Shown: piece by piece, positions 25,217-33,335 of the stretch
Numbering within the stretch: position 1 is the first letter of the stretch
How the letters are laid out: every line of letters begins with the position of its first letter
Source: S010-17 sp036478895
GTDB lineage: Bacteria > Bacteroidota > Bacteroidia > Flavobacteriales > Flavobacteriaceae
Length of the DNA stretch: 43,902 bases
Direction: 5' to 3'
NCBI GenBank assembly: GCA_036478895.1
Contig: JAZGEV010000044.1
Span: 1-43,902 of the forward strand
The notes under the pieces: generated by a model
What the model was told of the DNA's origin: nothing
The model's database searches: none
The model's input: only the letters and a program-made list of their open reading frames with translations
Made by a program: the position numbers and the translations under genes

Positions 25217-26305
25217 ATGAAACAAAGAATTGAGTCTGTAGATATTTTAAGAGGCATCACAATAGCTGCAATGATTTTAGTAAATACACCAGGTACTTGG
25301 AGTACAATATACGCACCATTATTACACGCCAAATGGCATGGCTTAACACCTACTGACTTAATTTTTCCATTTTTCTTGTTTATTGTTGGTATCTCTATAT
25401 CATATGCTTATAAAAACAAACCTGTCAATTTTGGAACTTATAAAAAAATTGGCATTAGAAGTTTAAAACTCATCGGCTTAGGCTTATTCTTAAATTGGTT
25501 CATACCTCAATTTCCTTTTTTTAAAGATTTTGAATCCCTAAGACTTCCTGGAGTACTTCAACGTATTGGTGTCGTGTTTTTTGTATCTGCTATTATGTTT
25601 TTGCATTTTAATTGGAAAACATTATTAGGTATAAGTATTGTAGTTTTACTGGGATATTGGGCTTTATTAGGGTATGCTCCTCTTAATGGAGAAGCACCTA
25701 CTTTCAATAGAGCTTCTAACAATTGGGCCAATTATATTGATTTAAAAATTTTTGGTAAACACATGTACAAAGCAGATTATGATCCCGAAGGTTTTATGAG
25801 TACAATACCATCAGTAATTACAAGTGTTTTAGGTATTTTGATTGGACAATTATTAGCTTCGGCTAAACCAAAAAAAGAACAATTATTATTTATATCTGCA
25901 CTGGTATTATTAGCTTTAGGTTATTTATTAAATCTTGAATTTCCAATAAATAAAAAAATATGGAGTAGTAGTTTTGTACTAACTACCGCAGGCTGGGCGA
26001 CATTAATATTAGGTGTTCTTTATTATATAATTGATGTTAAAGGAATGAGATTTGGCGCTATTTTTAAATATGCAGGAATGAATGCCATCACCGTTTATTT
26101 CCTTTCTAGTTTTATATCTAAAATGTTCTATATGGTAAATGTTAACGAAAACCAAACCATTCATGATTGGATTTATAATACTTTTTTTACAAGTGTTATT
26201 TCAATAGATAAGCTTGCATCTGCTCTCTACGCGCTTTCTGTTGTTAGTTTTTATTTGCTAATTGGGTTTATTCTTTACAAGAAAAAGATTTTTATTAAAG
26301 TTTAA
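25217..26305 (+). CDS. HGSNAT/NagX-like transmembrane N-acetyltransferase
   Basis: A 362-residue inner-membrane protein with about ten helices. The N-terminal SVDILRGITIAAMILVNTPG and LLHAKWHGLTPTDLIFPFFL segments are the signature of heparan-alpha-glucosaminide N-acetyltransferase homologues (bacterial NagX, COG4299). His37 and His41 flank the position of the human His that is acetylated by acetyl-CoA. It is smaller than and clearly diverged from the DUF5009 protein at 15751-16932. Two bases separate it from the sodium symporter gene, tying it to sugar uptake. Its last four bases overlap the stop of the convergent response-regulator gene. Likely job: acetylating periplasmic glucosamine or its oligomers; alternatively a transport-associated protein. 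Confidence 0.83.
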   Translation: MKQRIESVDILRGITIAAMILVNTPGTWSTIYAPLLHAKWHGLTPTDLIFPFFLFIVGISISYAYKNKPVNFGTYKKIGIRSLKLIGLGLFLNWFIPQFPFFKDFESLRLPGVLQRIGVVFFVSAIMFLHFNWKTLLGISIVVLLGYWALLGYAPLNGEAPTFNRASNNWANYIDLKIFGKHMYKADYDPEGFMSTIPSVITSVLGILIGQLLASAKPKKEQLLFISALVLLALGYLLNLEFPINKKIWSSSFVLTTAGWATLILGVLYYIIDVKGMRFGAIFKYAGMNAITVYFLSSFISKMFYMVNVNENQTIHDWIYNTFFTSVISIDKLASALYALSVVSFYLLIGFILYKKKIFIKV

Positions 26306-27009
26306 TTCTTTACATTTAAAATTATTTTCTTTGCGTGGTTTTGATATTTTCTACCAATTGGAATACGCTTTTTAGATACTTCAACTAAATTTCCTTCAAT
26401 ACTTATTATTTTATCAATTGCTATGGTAAACGATCTGTGAATTCTAATAAATTTACCTGTAGGCAACTCATTGGTGATACTGGTAAGAGATTTATGTACT
26501 AAATAATCGTCAGTTAAAGTAAATACTTTTATGTAATCTTTTAAGGATTCTATATACAGAATTTCTTTATAAAATATTTTAACTAATTTTTTATTTACTT
26601 TTAAAAATATATACGAATCCTTAACCAAATCACTCCTTAAAGAGGTGCTGGAATTTATACTTTTAGTAATTTTGTTTACTGTTTTCAAGAAACGATTAAA
26701 AGCTATTGGTTTTACTAAATAATCTAAAACATCCAACGTATAGCTCTCAATAGCGTATTCTCTATAAGCAGTTGTTATTACAATATTTGGCCTTACATCA
26801 AAGTTTTTAAGAAAATCTAATCCGTTCATTTTAGACATGTTTATATCTAAAAACACTACATCCAACATACTTGTTTCTATTGTAGAAATAGCTGAAATAG
26901 GATCATTAAAAGTCGCAACAATTTCAAAATCATCAAACTCATTTAAAAATTGTTCAATGACTTTTATTGCTAACGGTTCATCATCTATTATAATACATTT
27001 AACATTCAT
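26302..27009 (-). CDS. LytTR-family response regulator
   Basis: The 235-residue protein has an N-terminal receiver domain (about 1-118, acidic pair DD9-10, phosphoacceptor Asp55 in FLDINM, Thr-Ala at ITTAYREYA and Lys in VKPI) and a C-terminal LytTR DNA-binding domain (about 130-235, FIRIHRSFTIAIDKI). LytTR domains bind pairs of short direct repeats. It overlaps its histidine-kinase gene by one base (TAATG), giving coupled translation. Lying inside the PUL between the symporter/HGSNAT and nagB units, it is the obvious candidate regulator of the locus; no HTCS, SusR or ECF-sigma gene is present. Confidence 0.92.
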   Translation of the reverse strand: MNVKCIIIDDEPLAIKVIEQFLNEFDDFEIVATFNDPISAISTIETSMLDVVFLDINMSKMNGLDFLKNFDVRPNIVITTAYREYAIESYTLDVLDYLVKPIAFNRFLKTVNKITKSINSSTSLRSDLVKDSYIFLKVNKKLVKIFYKEILYIESLKDYIKVFTLTDDYLVHKSLTSITNELPTGKFIRIHRSFTIAIDKIISIEGNLVEVSKKRIPIGRKYQNHAKKIILNVKN

Positions 27010-28049
27010 TAAATAGGAATTTTTAAGTTAACTAAATAGCTGTCTTTTATTACATTAGTACTTAATGTGAAATCATTTTCATACAATAAATGTAATCTTC
27101 TTTTTGTATTTTTAATTCCAATACCATGCTTGGTTACAATTTTATTTAAAATACTAAAATTATTTTCTACCTTAAATATAACATATTCATTCAATTTTTC
27201 AAAACTAATATTTAATTTGATATTATCGTTATTTTTAGTCCCATGTTTAAAACAATTTTCTATAAATGTTAAAAATAACAATGGTGGCACTTCAACTCCA
27301 TTTAAATCACCAATTATTTCTGTATTGGAATCTATTTTACTTCCATGACGTAACTTCTCCAACTCTAAGTAGCTATAAATATAGTTAATTTCTTTTAATA
27401 AGCTTATTTTAGGATCTTTAACATCGTATAATACATATTGCATAATGTCGGACAATTTAAGGACCATATCTGGTGTTTTGTCAGATTTTGATAACGCTAA
27501 AGAATATAGGTTATTTAATGTATTAAAAAAAAAATGAGGTTGTATTTGAGATTTTAAAAAATTCAGTTCGGTTTGTAATTGTTCTTTTTTTAATTTATCA
27601 TTTTTCCCTTTTTCATTAACCCAATCTACAGCTAGTTTAATTGAAGACACAAGTGCAATAACATAAACCTCACCTAAAACCACAGCCACAATATGATTAA
27701 AAGTGAAAGCTGCTTGCGCCTTCTCTGCTTCTGGCCAAATGTTTTCTGATACTAAAACATAATTTAGCCCAGTTCTAAAAGTATACAACAAAGCTAAAGA
27801 AACACTTAAATACATAAAAAAATACCAATATTTTTTAGTTAAAATAAATTTTGGAATTAAATAATAAACTACAAAATAAGTAATTAGAATATGTAAAGGA
27901 AACTCAACTAAATTTGATTTTAAGGAATAAACATAATCGTTAAAATAACTACCCCATCGTATAAAATTAAATAAAAAATAAACTACCCAAAACAATATAT
28001 GATATTGTAGTGGAATTTGGTATTGTTTAATTGAGTTACGTTGATCCAA
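27009..28049 (-). CDS. LytS/YehU-type sensor histidine kinase
   Basis: The 346-residue protein has four hydrophobic helices in the first ~140 residues, a short coiled linker, a His_kinase domain with SQIQPHFFFNTLNNL (phosphoacceptor His172), and a degenerate ATPase domain with FIENCFKHG. There is no large periplasmic sensor domain, so the signal is probably sensed within or near the membrane. The start appears to be a TTG at 28049: an in-frame TGA lies upstream, with no ATG between them, and the next internal Met would remove transmembrane helices. It forms an operon with the downstream LytTR regulator. Confidence 0.88.
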   Translation of the reverse strand: MDQRNSIKQYQIPLQYHILFWVVYFLFNFIRWGSYFNDYVYSLKSNLVEFPLHILITYFVVYYLIPKFILTKKYWYFFMYLSVSLALLYTFRTGLNYVLVSENIWPEAEKAQAAFTFNHIVAVVLGEVYVIALVSSIKLAVDWVNEKGKNDKLKKEQLQTELNFLKSQIQPHFFFNTLNNLYSLALSKSDKTPDMVLKLSDIMQYVLYDVKDPKISLLKEINYIYSYLELEKLRHGSKIDSNTEIIGDLNGVEVPPLLFLTFIENCFKHGTKNNDNIKLNISFEKLNEYVIFKVENNFSILNKIVTKHGIGIKNTKRRLHLLYENDFTLSTNVIKDSYLVNLKIPI

Positions 28050-28074
28050 GTAAATACTTATGTTTGTGAAATTT

Positions 28075-28082
28075 CAAAAGTA
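28075..28082 (-). promoter_or_regulatory. Candidate -7 element of the histidine-kinase operon
   Basis: TACTTTTG on the minus strand matches TAnnTTTG about 25 bases before the TTG start. No convincing -33 TTTG is present at the 19-base spacing. Confidence 0.3.
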
Positions 28083-28228
28083 CATAATTATTTTTAAATA
28101 AAATAATCTAAAACTGATCATTAAAAAATGTCATTCATTGTCTTTTTTACGTTGTTTGCATAAAAAACAAGTTGTAATTTTTAAATAAATTTATATTTAC
28201 ATCGATTAATTATATTTTGAATTTATTA

Positions 28229-28261
28229 AATTAACGGGAAATATAATATTTCCCGTTAATT
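28229..28261. promoter_or_regulatory. Perfect 15-bp inverted repeat upstream of nagB (candidate operator)
   Basis: AATTAACGGGAAATA (28229-28243) and TATTTCCCGTTAATT (28247-28261) are exact complements around a 3-base centre, ending 28 bases before the nagB start. The dyad core ACGGGAAA is GC-richer than its surroundings. There is no following T-run and no gene ending here, which argues against a terminator. A -7-like TATATTTTG lies at 28211-28219, so the dyad would overlap the transcription start or early leader, as a repressor operator or an mRNA hairpin. Confidence 0.6.
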
Positions 28262-28289
28262 ATTCTAAAACATTAAAATAAAATAAAAA

Positions 28290-30215
28290 ATGACCAAAAG
28301 ACCCTTTTTAAAAAATAGCATTACATATAGTGCTCCGGGAAAGTTTGAAGAAACTCGTTTTGAAAAAATACACAATGTTATTTTTAACGATTCAAATGAA
28401 GCATCTATTGTTGTCGCTAATGAAATTGCCTCTTTAATAAAGAAAAAAGCAATAAAAAACAAGCAATGTGTTTTAGGTTTGGCAACAGGATCTTCGCCTA
28501 TTAAAGTTTATGAAGAACTTGTACGAATGCATCAAGAAGAAGGCTTAAGTTTTGAAAACGTCATTACTTTTAACTTGGATGAATATCTTCCAATGGAAAG
28601 AGCAGACATTCAAAGTTATTATTATTTTATGCACGAGCACTTATTCAACCATATTGATATTTTACCTGAAAACATCAATATTCCAAATGGAAATTTATCG
28701 CCCGAAAACGTTTATCAATACTGTGTAGATTATGAATTAAAAATAAAAGAAATTGGAGGTTTAGATTTTCAATTATTAGGTATTGGAAGAACTGGACATA
28801 TTGGGTTTAACGAACCTGGATCTCATTTAAATTCTGGCACAAGAAGTATAACACTAGACCATATTACGCGAACCGATGCAGCTTCCTCATTTTTAGGGAT
28901 AGAAAATGTTCCTAGAAAAGCAATAACTATGGGCGTAGCAACAGTTCATGCTGCTAAGCGTATTGTTTTAATGGCTTGGGGCGAACATAAAGCTCAAATT
29001 ATACAAGAGACCATTGAAGGAAAAATATCTTCTCAAGTACCTGCCACTTACTTACAATATCACAAAAATGTAACCTTTGTACTTGATCAAGGTGCAGGCA
29101 CAGAATTGACTAGAAATAAAACACCTTGGCTAGTTGGAACTTGTGAATGGGTTGAAGAATTAAGAGCCAAAGCAATAGTTTGGCTATGTGAGAAAATTGG
29201 AAAGTCTATTTTGAGATTAACCGATAAAGATTATAACGACAATGGAATGTCTGGTTTGTTGGTTTCTGAAGGAAGTGCATATGACTTAAATATTAAAATG
29301 TTTAATCAATTGCAACATAGCATTACTGGCTGGCCTGGAGGAAAACCTAATTCCGATGATTCAAAAAGACCAGAACGTGCCAAACCAGCAAAAAAACGTG
29401 TAATCATTTTTAGTCCACATCCAGATGATGATGTTATCTCAATGGGTGGAACATTTGATCGTTTGGTAGAGCAAGGTCACGAAGTACACATAGCATATCA
29501 AACCTCTGGAAATATTGCTGTTTCTGACGAAGAAGCTTTGAAATTTGCTGAAATAGGCTTACATTTAGATGCTAATGACAACACAAAAAACATAATAAAC
29601 AGTATTAAAAATAAAAGAAAAAATAGTCCAGATACACTAGAGGTCCGTAAATTAAAAGGGCAAATTAGAAAAAGTGAGTCGCTAGCTGCAACACGTTTTT
29701 TAGGATTACCAGATAATCAAGTACATTTTTTAAACCTACCATTTTATGAAACTGGTACAATTAAGAAAGGGAATTTAACAGATGCCGATGTTAGTATCAT
29801 CAATGAACTAATTGAAGAAATAAAACCACACCAAATATATGCAGCAGGTGATTTAGCAGATCCTCACGGCACACACAAAGTATGCTTAGATGCTATATTT
29901 TTAAGCTTATCTGCCTTAAAATCAAAAAAATTCATGGATGACTGTTGGGTTTGGCTATATCGTGGTGCTTGGCACGAATGGGAAACACACGAGATAGATA
30001 TGGCAGTTCCTATGAGTCCAGACCAAGTTTTAAAGAAAAGACACGCTATCTTTTATCATCAATCTCAAAAAGATGGTGTTATGTTTCAAGGAGACGATTC
30101 AAGAGAATTTTGGGTTAGAGTTGAAGATAGAAACAAACTTACTGCAAATAAATATCACAAATTAGGTATGGCAGATTATGCCGCTATGGAAGCATTTAAA
30201 CGTTATTACTTTTAA
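28290..30215 (+). CDS. nagB: Glucosamine-6-phosphate deaminase fused to a PIG-L-type deacetylase domain
   Basis: The 641-residue cytoplasmic protein has two domains. NagB (about 20-290) shows LGLATGSSP (62-70), the FNLDEYL catalytic Asp97 region, and GIGRTGHIGFNEPGS (164-178). It converts glucosamine-6-phosphate to fructose-6-phosphate plus ammonia. A C-terminal PIG-L/LmbE domain (about 370-640) has the zinc-site motifs HPDDD (377-381) and HGTH (526-529), as in N-acetylglucosaminyl deacetylases. The fusion is common in Bacteroidetes; whether the second domain acts on GlcNAc derivatives in this pathway is not known. It is the first gene of the nagB-GH20-SMP30 operon, with a palindrome just upstream. 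No separate nagA or amino-sugar kinase gene is in the window. Confidence 0.93.
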   Translation: MTKRPFLKNSITYSAPGKFEETRFEKIHNVIFNDSNEASIVVANEIASLIKKKAIKNKQCVLGLATGSSPIKVYEELVRMHQEEGLSFENVITFNLDEYLPMERADIQSYYYFMHEHLFNHIDILPENINIPNGNLSPENVYQYCVDYELKIKEIGGLDFQLLGIGRTGHIGFNEPGSHLNSGTRSITLDHITRTDAASSFLGIENVPRKAITMGVATVHAAKRIVLMAWGEHKAQIIQETIEGKISSQVPATYLQYHKNVTFVLDQGAGTELTRNKTPWLVGTCEWVEELRAKAIVWLCEKIGKSILRLTDKDYNDNGMSGLLVSEGSAYDLNIKMFNQLQHSITGWPGGKPNSDDSKRPERAKPAKKRVIIFSPHPDDDVISMGGTFDRLVEQGHEVHIAYQTSGNIAVSDEEALKFAEIGLHLDANDNTKNIINSIKNKRKNSPDTLEVRKLKGQIRKSESLAATRFLGLPDNQVHFLNLPFYETGTIKKGNLTDADVSIINELIEEIKPHQIYAAGDLADPHGTHKVCLDAIFLSLSALKSKKFMDDCWVWLYRGAWHEWETHEIDMAVPMSPDQVLKKRHAIFYHQSQKDGVMFQGDDSREFWVRVEDRNKLTANKYHKLGMADYAAMEAFKRYYF

Positions 30216-30228
30216 AAAAAAAATTACT

Positions 30229-32256
30229 TTGAAAAAATATATTTTTATTATATTGTGTATAATTACTTACACAACTATTGCTCAAAACAAACTCATCGAG
30301 AAGTACAATTTGATGCCTTGGCCAAAAGAAATTACTGAAAACAATCAGCAATTTATTCTTAAAATCGATTTTACAATTGGAATTAAAGATTTAAAAAACC
30401 AACGTATTGTTACTGCTACAACTCATTTTTTAAGACGAACATCAAACCGTACTGGTGTTTTTATAGATAAAGGTTATGCTGAATTAACTACAAATAATTC
30501 ACTAGAAATTAATTACAAACGTGTAGGAAAATTAGAATTGCACGAAGATGAATCGTACACATTAACTGTAAAATCAAGTAAGATAACAATTGATGCTGTT
30601 ACAGATATTGGTGCAATTAGAGCTCTAGAAACTTTATTACAACTACTTACTTCAAATGAAAATCATTATTTTTTCTCAGGTGTTTCTGTAAAAGATGAAC
30701 CTCGCTTTCCTTGGCGCGGATTAATGATTGACGCCGCAAGACACTTTCAACCTGTTGCTGTTATTAAACGAAATTTAGACGCTATGGCAATGATGAAAAT
30801 GAACGTTTTTCATTGGCATCTATGCGACGATCAAGGCTATAGAATTGAATCTTTTGTATTTCCAAAATTACACGAATTAAGTTCGGATGGAGAATATTAC
30901 ACTCAAAATCAGATTAAAGATGTCGTTAATTACGCGAAAATTAGAGGCATTAGAGTGATTCCAGAAATTGATGTGCCTGGTCACGGTACAGCAATACTTA
31001 CCGCTTATCCCGAATTAGCAAGTGAAGACAATGCGTCATATGAACTACAACGTTTTGCAGGGATTTTTAACCCTACTTTAAACCCTACAATTGAAAAAAC
31101 ATACGAGTTTTTAAACAAACTCTTTGGTGAATTAACACCTCTTTTTGAGGATGATTACTTTCATATAGGTGGCGATGAAAACGAAGGAAAACATTGGGAT
31201 GCAAATCCAAACATTCAAGCATTCATGAAAAAGAAAGGCTTTGAAACAAATCATGATTTACAAACTTATTTTAATATCAGGTTACAAAAAATATTGAAAA
31301 AATACGATAAAAAATTAGTTGGTTGGGAAGAAATTATGACTGATGATATGCCTAAATCTGCATTAATTCATTCGTGGAAAACTTATGAAGAAGGCGAAGT
31401 AGGCTCCATAGAAAAAGCAGTTAAAGAATGTAGAGAAACATTACTCTCTAATGGTTACTATCTAGATTTAATGCTTCCAATTGAAGATCATTACAATGTA
31501 GATCCAATGCCACAAGCAGATTTATCTGATAAAGAAAAGAAACGTATTTTAGGTGGAGAAGCAACAATGTGGGGAGAATTGATCACACCATTAACCATAG
31601 ATTCTAGAATTTGGCCTAGAACTGCAGCTATTGCAGAACGTTTTTGGTCAAAATCCTCAATTACTGATATTGAAAACATGAAAAAACGCTTAAAAGACAT
31701 ATCTTTTAAACTTGAGGAAGTTGGTATTATGCATATAAGAAATCGTACTGTAATTTTAAGAAGTATGACTAACAATCAAGATGTTTCATCACTACTACCC
31801 TTAACAGATATTTGCGAACCAATTAAAAGATACACACGAAACGCAGGAGGAACAGAATATAAATCATATTCACCTTTCACCTTATTAGCTGATGCTTGTA
31901 CGGCAGATGCTTTTGATAAATCGAGTTTTAAAAAGGTAGTAAATAACTATTTACAGAATAAAAACAATGCAAATGATGTTATAGTTTATTTAGATAAATG
32001 GATTAATGGTTACAATCAGTTTGAGAAGCTTAAAATGAACCCTATTTTAACGGAAATTAAACCTGCTTATAAAAATTTATCAGCCTTAGCAAAAAATTTA
32101 AAAACGATGATGCAAACATCTGATAAAATAACAGAAAATAACTTAACAGAAGCTGTGAATTTATTACAATTATTAGAGGAACCATTTGTTGATGTTGAAG
32201 TAACTACTTTAAAAGATTTAAAAAGTATTGTTGAACAATTCAAAAAAAATAGTTAA
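30229..32256 (+). CDS. GH20 beta-N-acetylhexosaminidase
   Basis: A GH20 enzyme that removes terminal beta-GlcNAc/GalNAc by substrate-assisted catalysis, using the substrate's own N-acetyl group. From the TTG at 30229 it is 675 residues and begins directly with a signal peptide (KKYIFIILCIITYTTIAQ). An ATG at 30178 would add 17 residues in front and overlap nagB, so I prefer the TTG. Domains: GH20b-like N-terminal domain (about 25-140), a TIM-barrel from PRFPWRGLMIDAARHFQP with the catalytic Asp316-Glu317 in HIGGDENEG, and a helical C-terminal extension after about 520. Predicted periplasmic. It lies 13 bases after nagB and 20 before the SMP-30 gene. Confidence 0.92.
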   Translation: MKKYIFIILCIITYTTIAQNKLIEKYNLMPWPKEITENNQQFILKIDFTIGIKDLKNQRIVTATTHFLRRTSNRTGVFIDKGYAELTTNNSLEINYKRVGKLELHEDESYTLTVKSSKITIDAVTDIGAIRALETLLQLLTSNENHYFFSGVSVKDEPRFPWRGLMIDAARHFQPVAVIKRNLDAMAMMKMNVFHWHLCDDQGYRIESFVFPKLHELSSDGEYYTQNQIKDVVNYAKIRGIRVIPEIDVPGHGTAILTAYPELASEDNASYELQRFAGIFNPTLNPTIEKTYEFLNKLFGELTPLFEDDYFHIGGDENEGKHWDANPNIQAFMKKKGFETNHDLQTYFNIRLQKILKKYDKKLVGWEEIMTDDMPKSALIHSWKTYEEGEVGSIEKAVKECRETLLSNGYYLDLMLPIEDHYNVDPMPQADLSDKEKKRILGGEATMWGELITPLTIDSRIWPRTAAIAERFWSKSSITDIENMKKRLKDISFKLEEVGIMHIRNRTVILRSMTNNQDVSSLLPLTDICEPIKRYTRNAGGTEYKSYSPFTLLADACTADAFDKSSFKKVVNNYLQNKNNANDVIVYLDKWINGYNQFEKLKMNPILTEIKPAYKNLSALAKNLKTMMQTSDKITENNLTEAVNLLQLLEEPFVDVEVTTLKDLKSIVEQFKKNS

Positions 32257-32276
32257 TCAACTATTAAAACTATTTT

Positions 32277-33155
32277 ATGAAATTTAAAAGCATTCTTATT
32301 TTATCAGGCATTATAACTCTTTTTTTTTCTTGCAAAAAGGAAATCAATACAAGTTTAGATTTTACAAAAGAATCTCTTTTCACTAAAGGAATTGAAGGCC
32401 CGGCAGTTGATAGTAAAGGTAACTTATATGCTGTAAACTTTAAAGAAGAAGGAACTATTGGTATTACAAACTCAAAAGGAGACTCTAAAATATTTACCAC
32501 ATTAGCTAATGGAAGCATTGGGAATGGAATTAGATTTGATAAAAACGATAATATGTATATAGCAGATTATGTTAATCATAATATTCTATACATCAAAAAA
32601 GGAACAACTAACGCAGTTGTTTATGCGCACGATTCCATTATGAACCAACCAAATGATTTAGCCATTGCACCAAATAGCACATTATACGCAAGTGATCCTA
32701 ATTGGGAAACAAGCACAGGAAATTTATGGATGTGTAAAGATGAAAAAATGGTACTCTTAGAGAAAAATATGGGTACAACAAATGGTATTGAAGTATCACC
32801 TAACGGAAAAAAATTATATGTAAACGAATCCATTCAACGCAATGTTTGGGTATATGACATTGCAAAAGATGGTACACTTAGCAATAAAAAAATTATGACT
32901 ACGTTTCCAGATTTTGGTTTAGATGGTATGCGTTGCGACAAAAAAGGTAACCTTTACATTTGCAGATATGGTAAAGGAACTATTGTTATAATATCACCAG
33001 AAGGAAAATTATTACGAGAAATCACTTTAAAAGGAAAGAATCCAACCAATATTGCTTTTGGAGGTAAAGATAATGCTCAGTGTTTTGTAACAATCTCAGA
33101 TAGAGGTTGCTTTGAAACTTTTGAGGCTTCTTTTCCTGGACGAAAATTTAAGTAA
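32277..33155 (+). CDS. SMP-30/gluconolactonase-like beta-propeller lipoprotein
   Basis: The 292-residue protein has a lipoprotein signal (LFFSC, Cys19), then a six-bladed propeller of the SMP-30/gluconolactonase/LRE group: EGPAVDSKGNLYAVN, NGIRFDKNDNMYIADY, NQPNDLAIAPNSTLYASDP, GTTNGIEVSPNGKKLYVNE and DGMRCDKKGNLYICRYG. The conserved Asn and Asp in these repeats are the usual metal ligands. Members hydrolyse sugar lactones or other esters, and many are uncharacterised. It is the third gene of the nagB operon, so a role in sugar catabolism or periplasmic sensing is likely, but the substrate is unknown. Confidence 0.82.
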   Translation: MKFKSILILSGIITLFFSCKKEINTSLDFTKESLFTKGIEGPAVDSKGNLYAVNFKEEGTIGITNSKGDSKIFTTLANGSIGNGIRFDKNDNMYIADYVNHNILYIKKGTTNAVVYAHDSIMNQPNDLAIAPNSTLYASDPNWETSTGNLWMCKDEKMVLLEKNMGTTNGIEVSPNGKKLYVNESIQRNVWVYDIAKDGTLSNKKIMTTFPDFGLDGMRCDKKGNLYICRYGKGTIVIISPEGKLLREITLKGKNPTNIAFGGKDNAQCFVTISDRGCFETFEASFPGRKFK

Positions 33156-33193
33156 ACTAGACGTGATTTACGTTTTCTAAACGCATAACCCAA

Positions 33194-33224
33194 TAACTTT
33201 TTATAGCCACTATAAGTTACTTTT
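33194..33224 (+). terminator. Weak candidate terminator after the nagB operon
   Basis: An imperfect hairpin, TAACT-ttt-TATAG / CTATA-AGTTA, is followed by CTTTTATT. The stem is AT-rich with a bulge, so support is modest. Confidence 0.35.
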
Positions 33225-33302
33225 ATTGCATTACAATCTTGCATGTTATTTATGCCTTATAAGATTAAACATCAATATATTCTAAATTGTGCCTCATTTT
33301 TG

Positions 33303-33310
33303 TAACTTTG
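33303..33310 (+). promoter_or_regulatory. Candidate -7 element of the nucleoside phosphorylase gene
   Basis: TAACTTTG is an exact TAnnTTTG match about 25 bases before the start codon; the -33 region is weak. Confidence 0.35.
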
Positions 33311-33335
33311 TTACTTATTCCAAAAATGAACTATA

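Noticed and set aside
28229..28261. The nagB dyad as an intrinsic terminator
   Set aside because: There is no T-run after either side, and both flanking genes start, rather than end, at this spacer.
30178..30228. ATG start for the GH20 gene overlapping the end of nagB
   Set aside because: It adds 17 non-signal-like residues before an intact signal peptide that begins exactly at TTG 30229, which lies just after the nagB stop.
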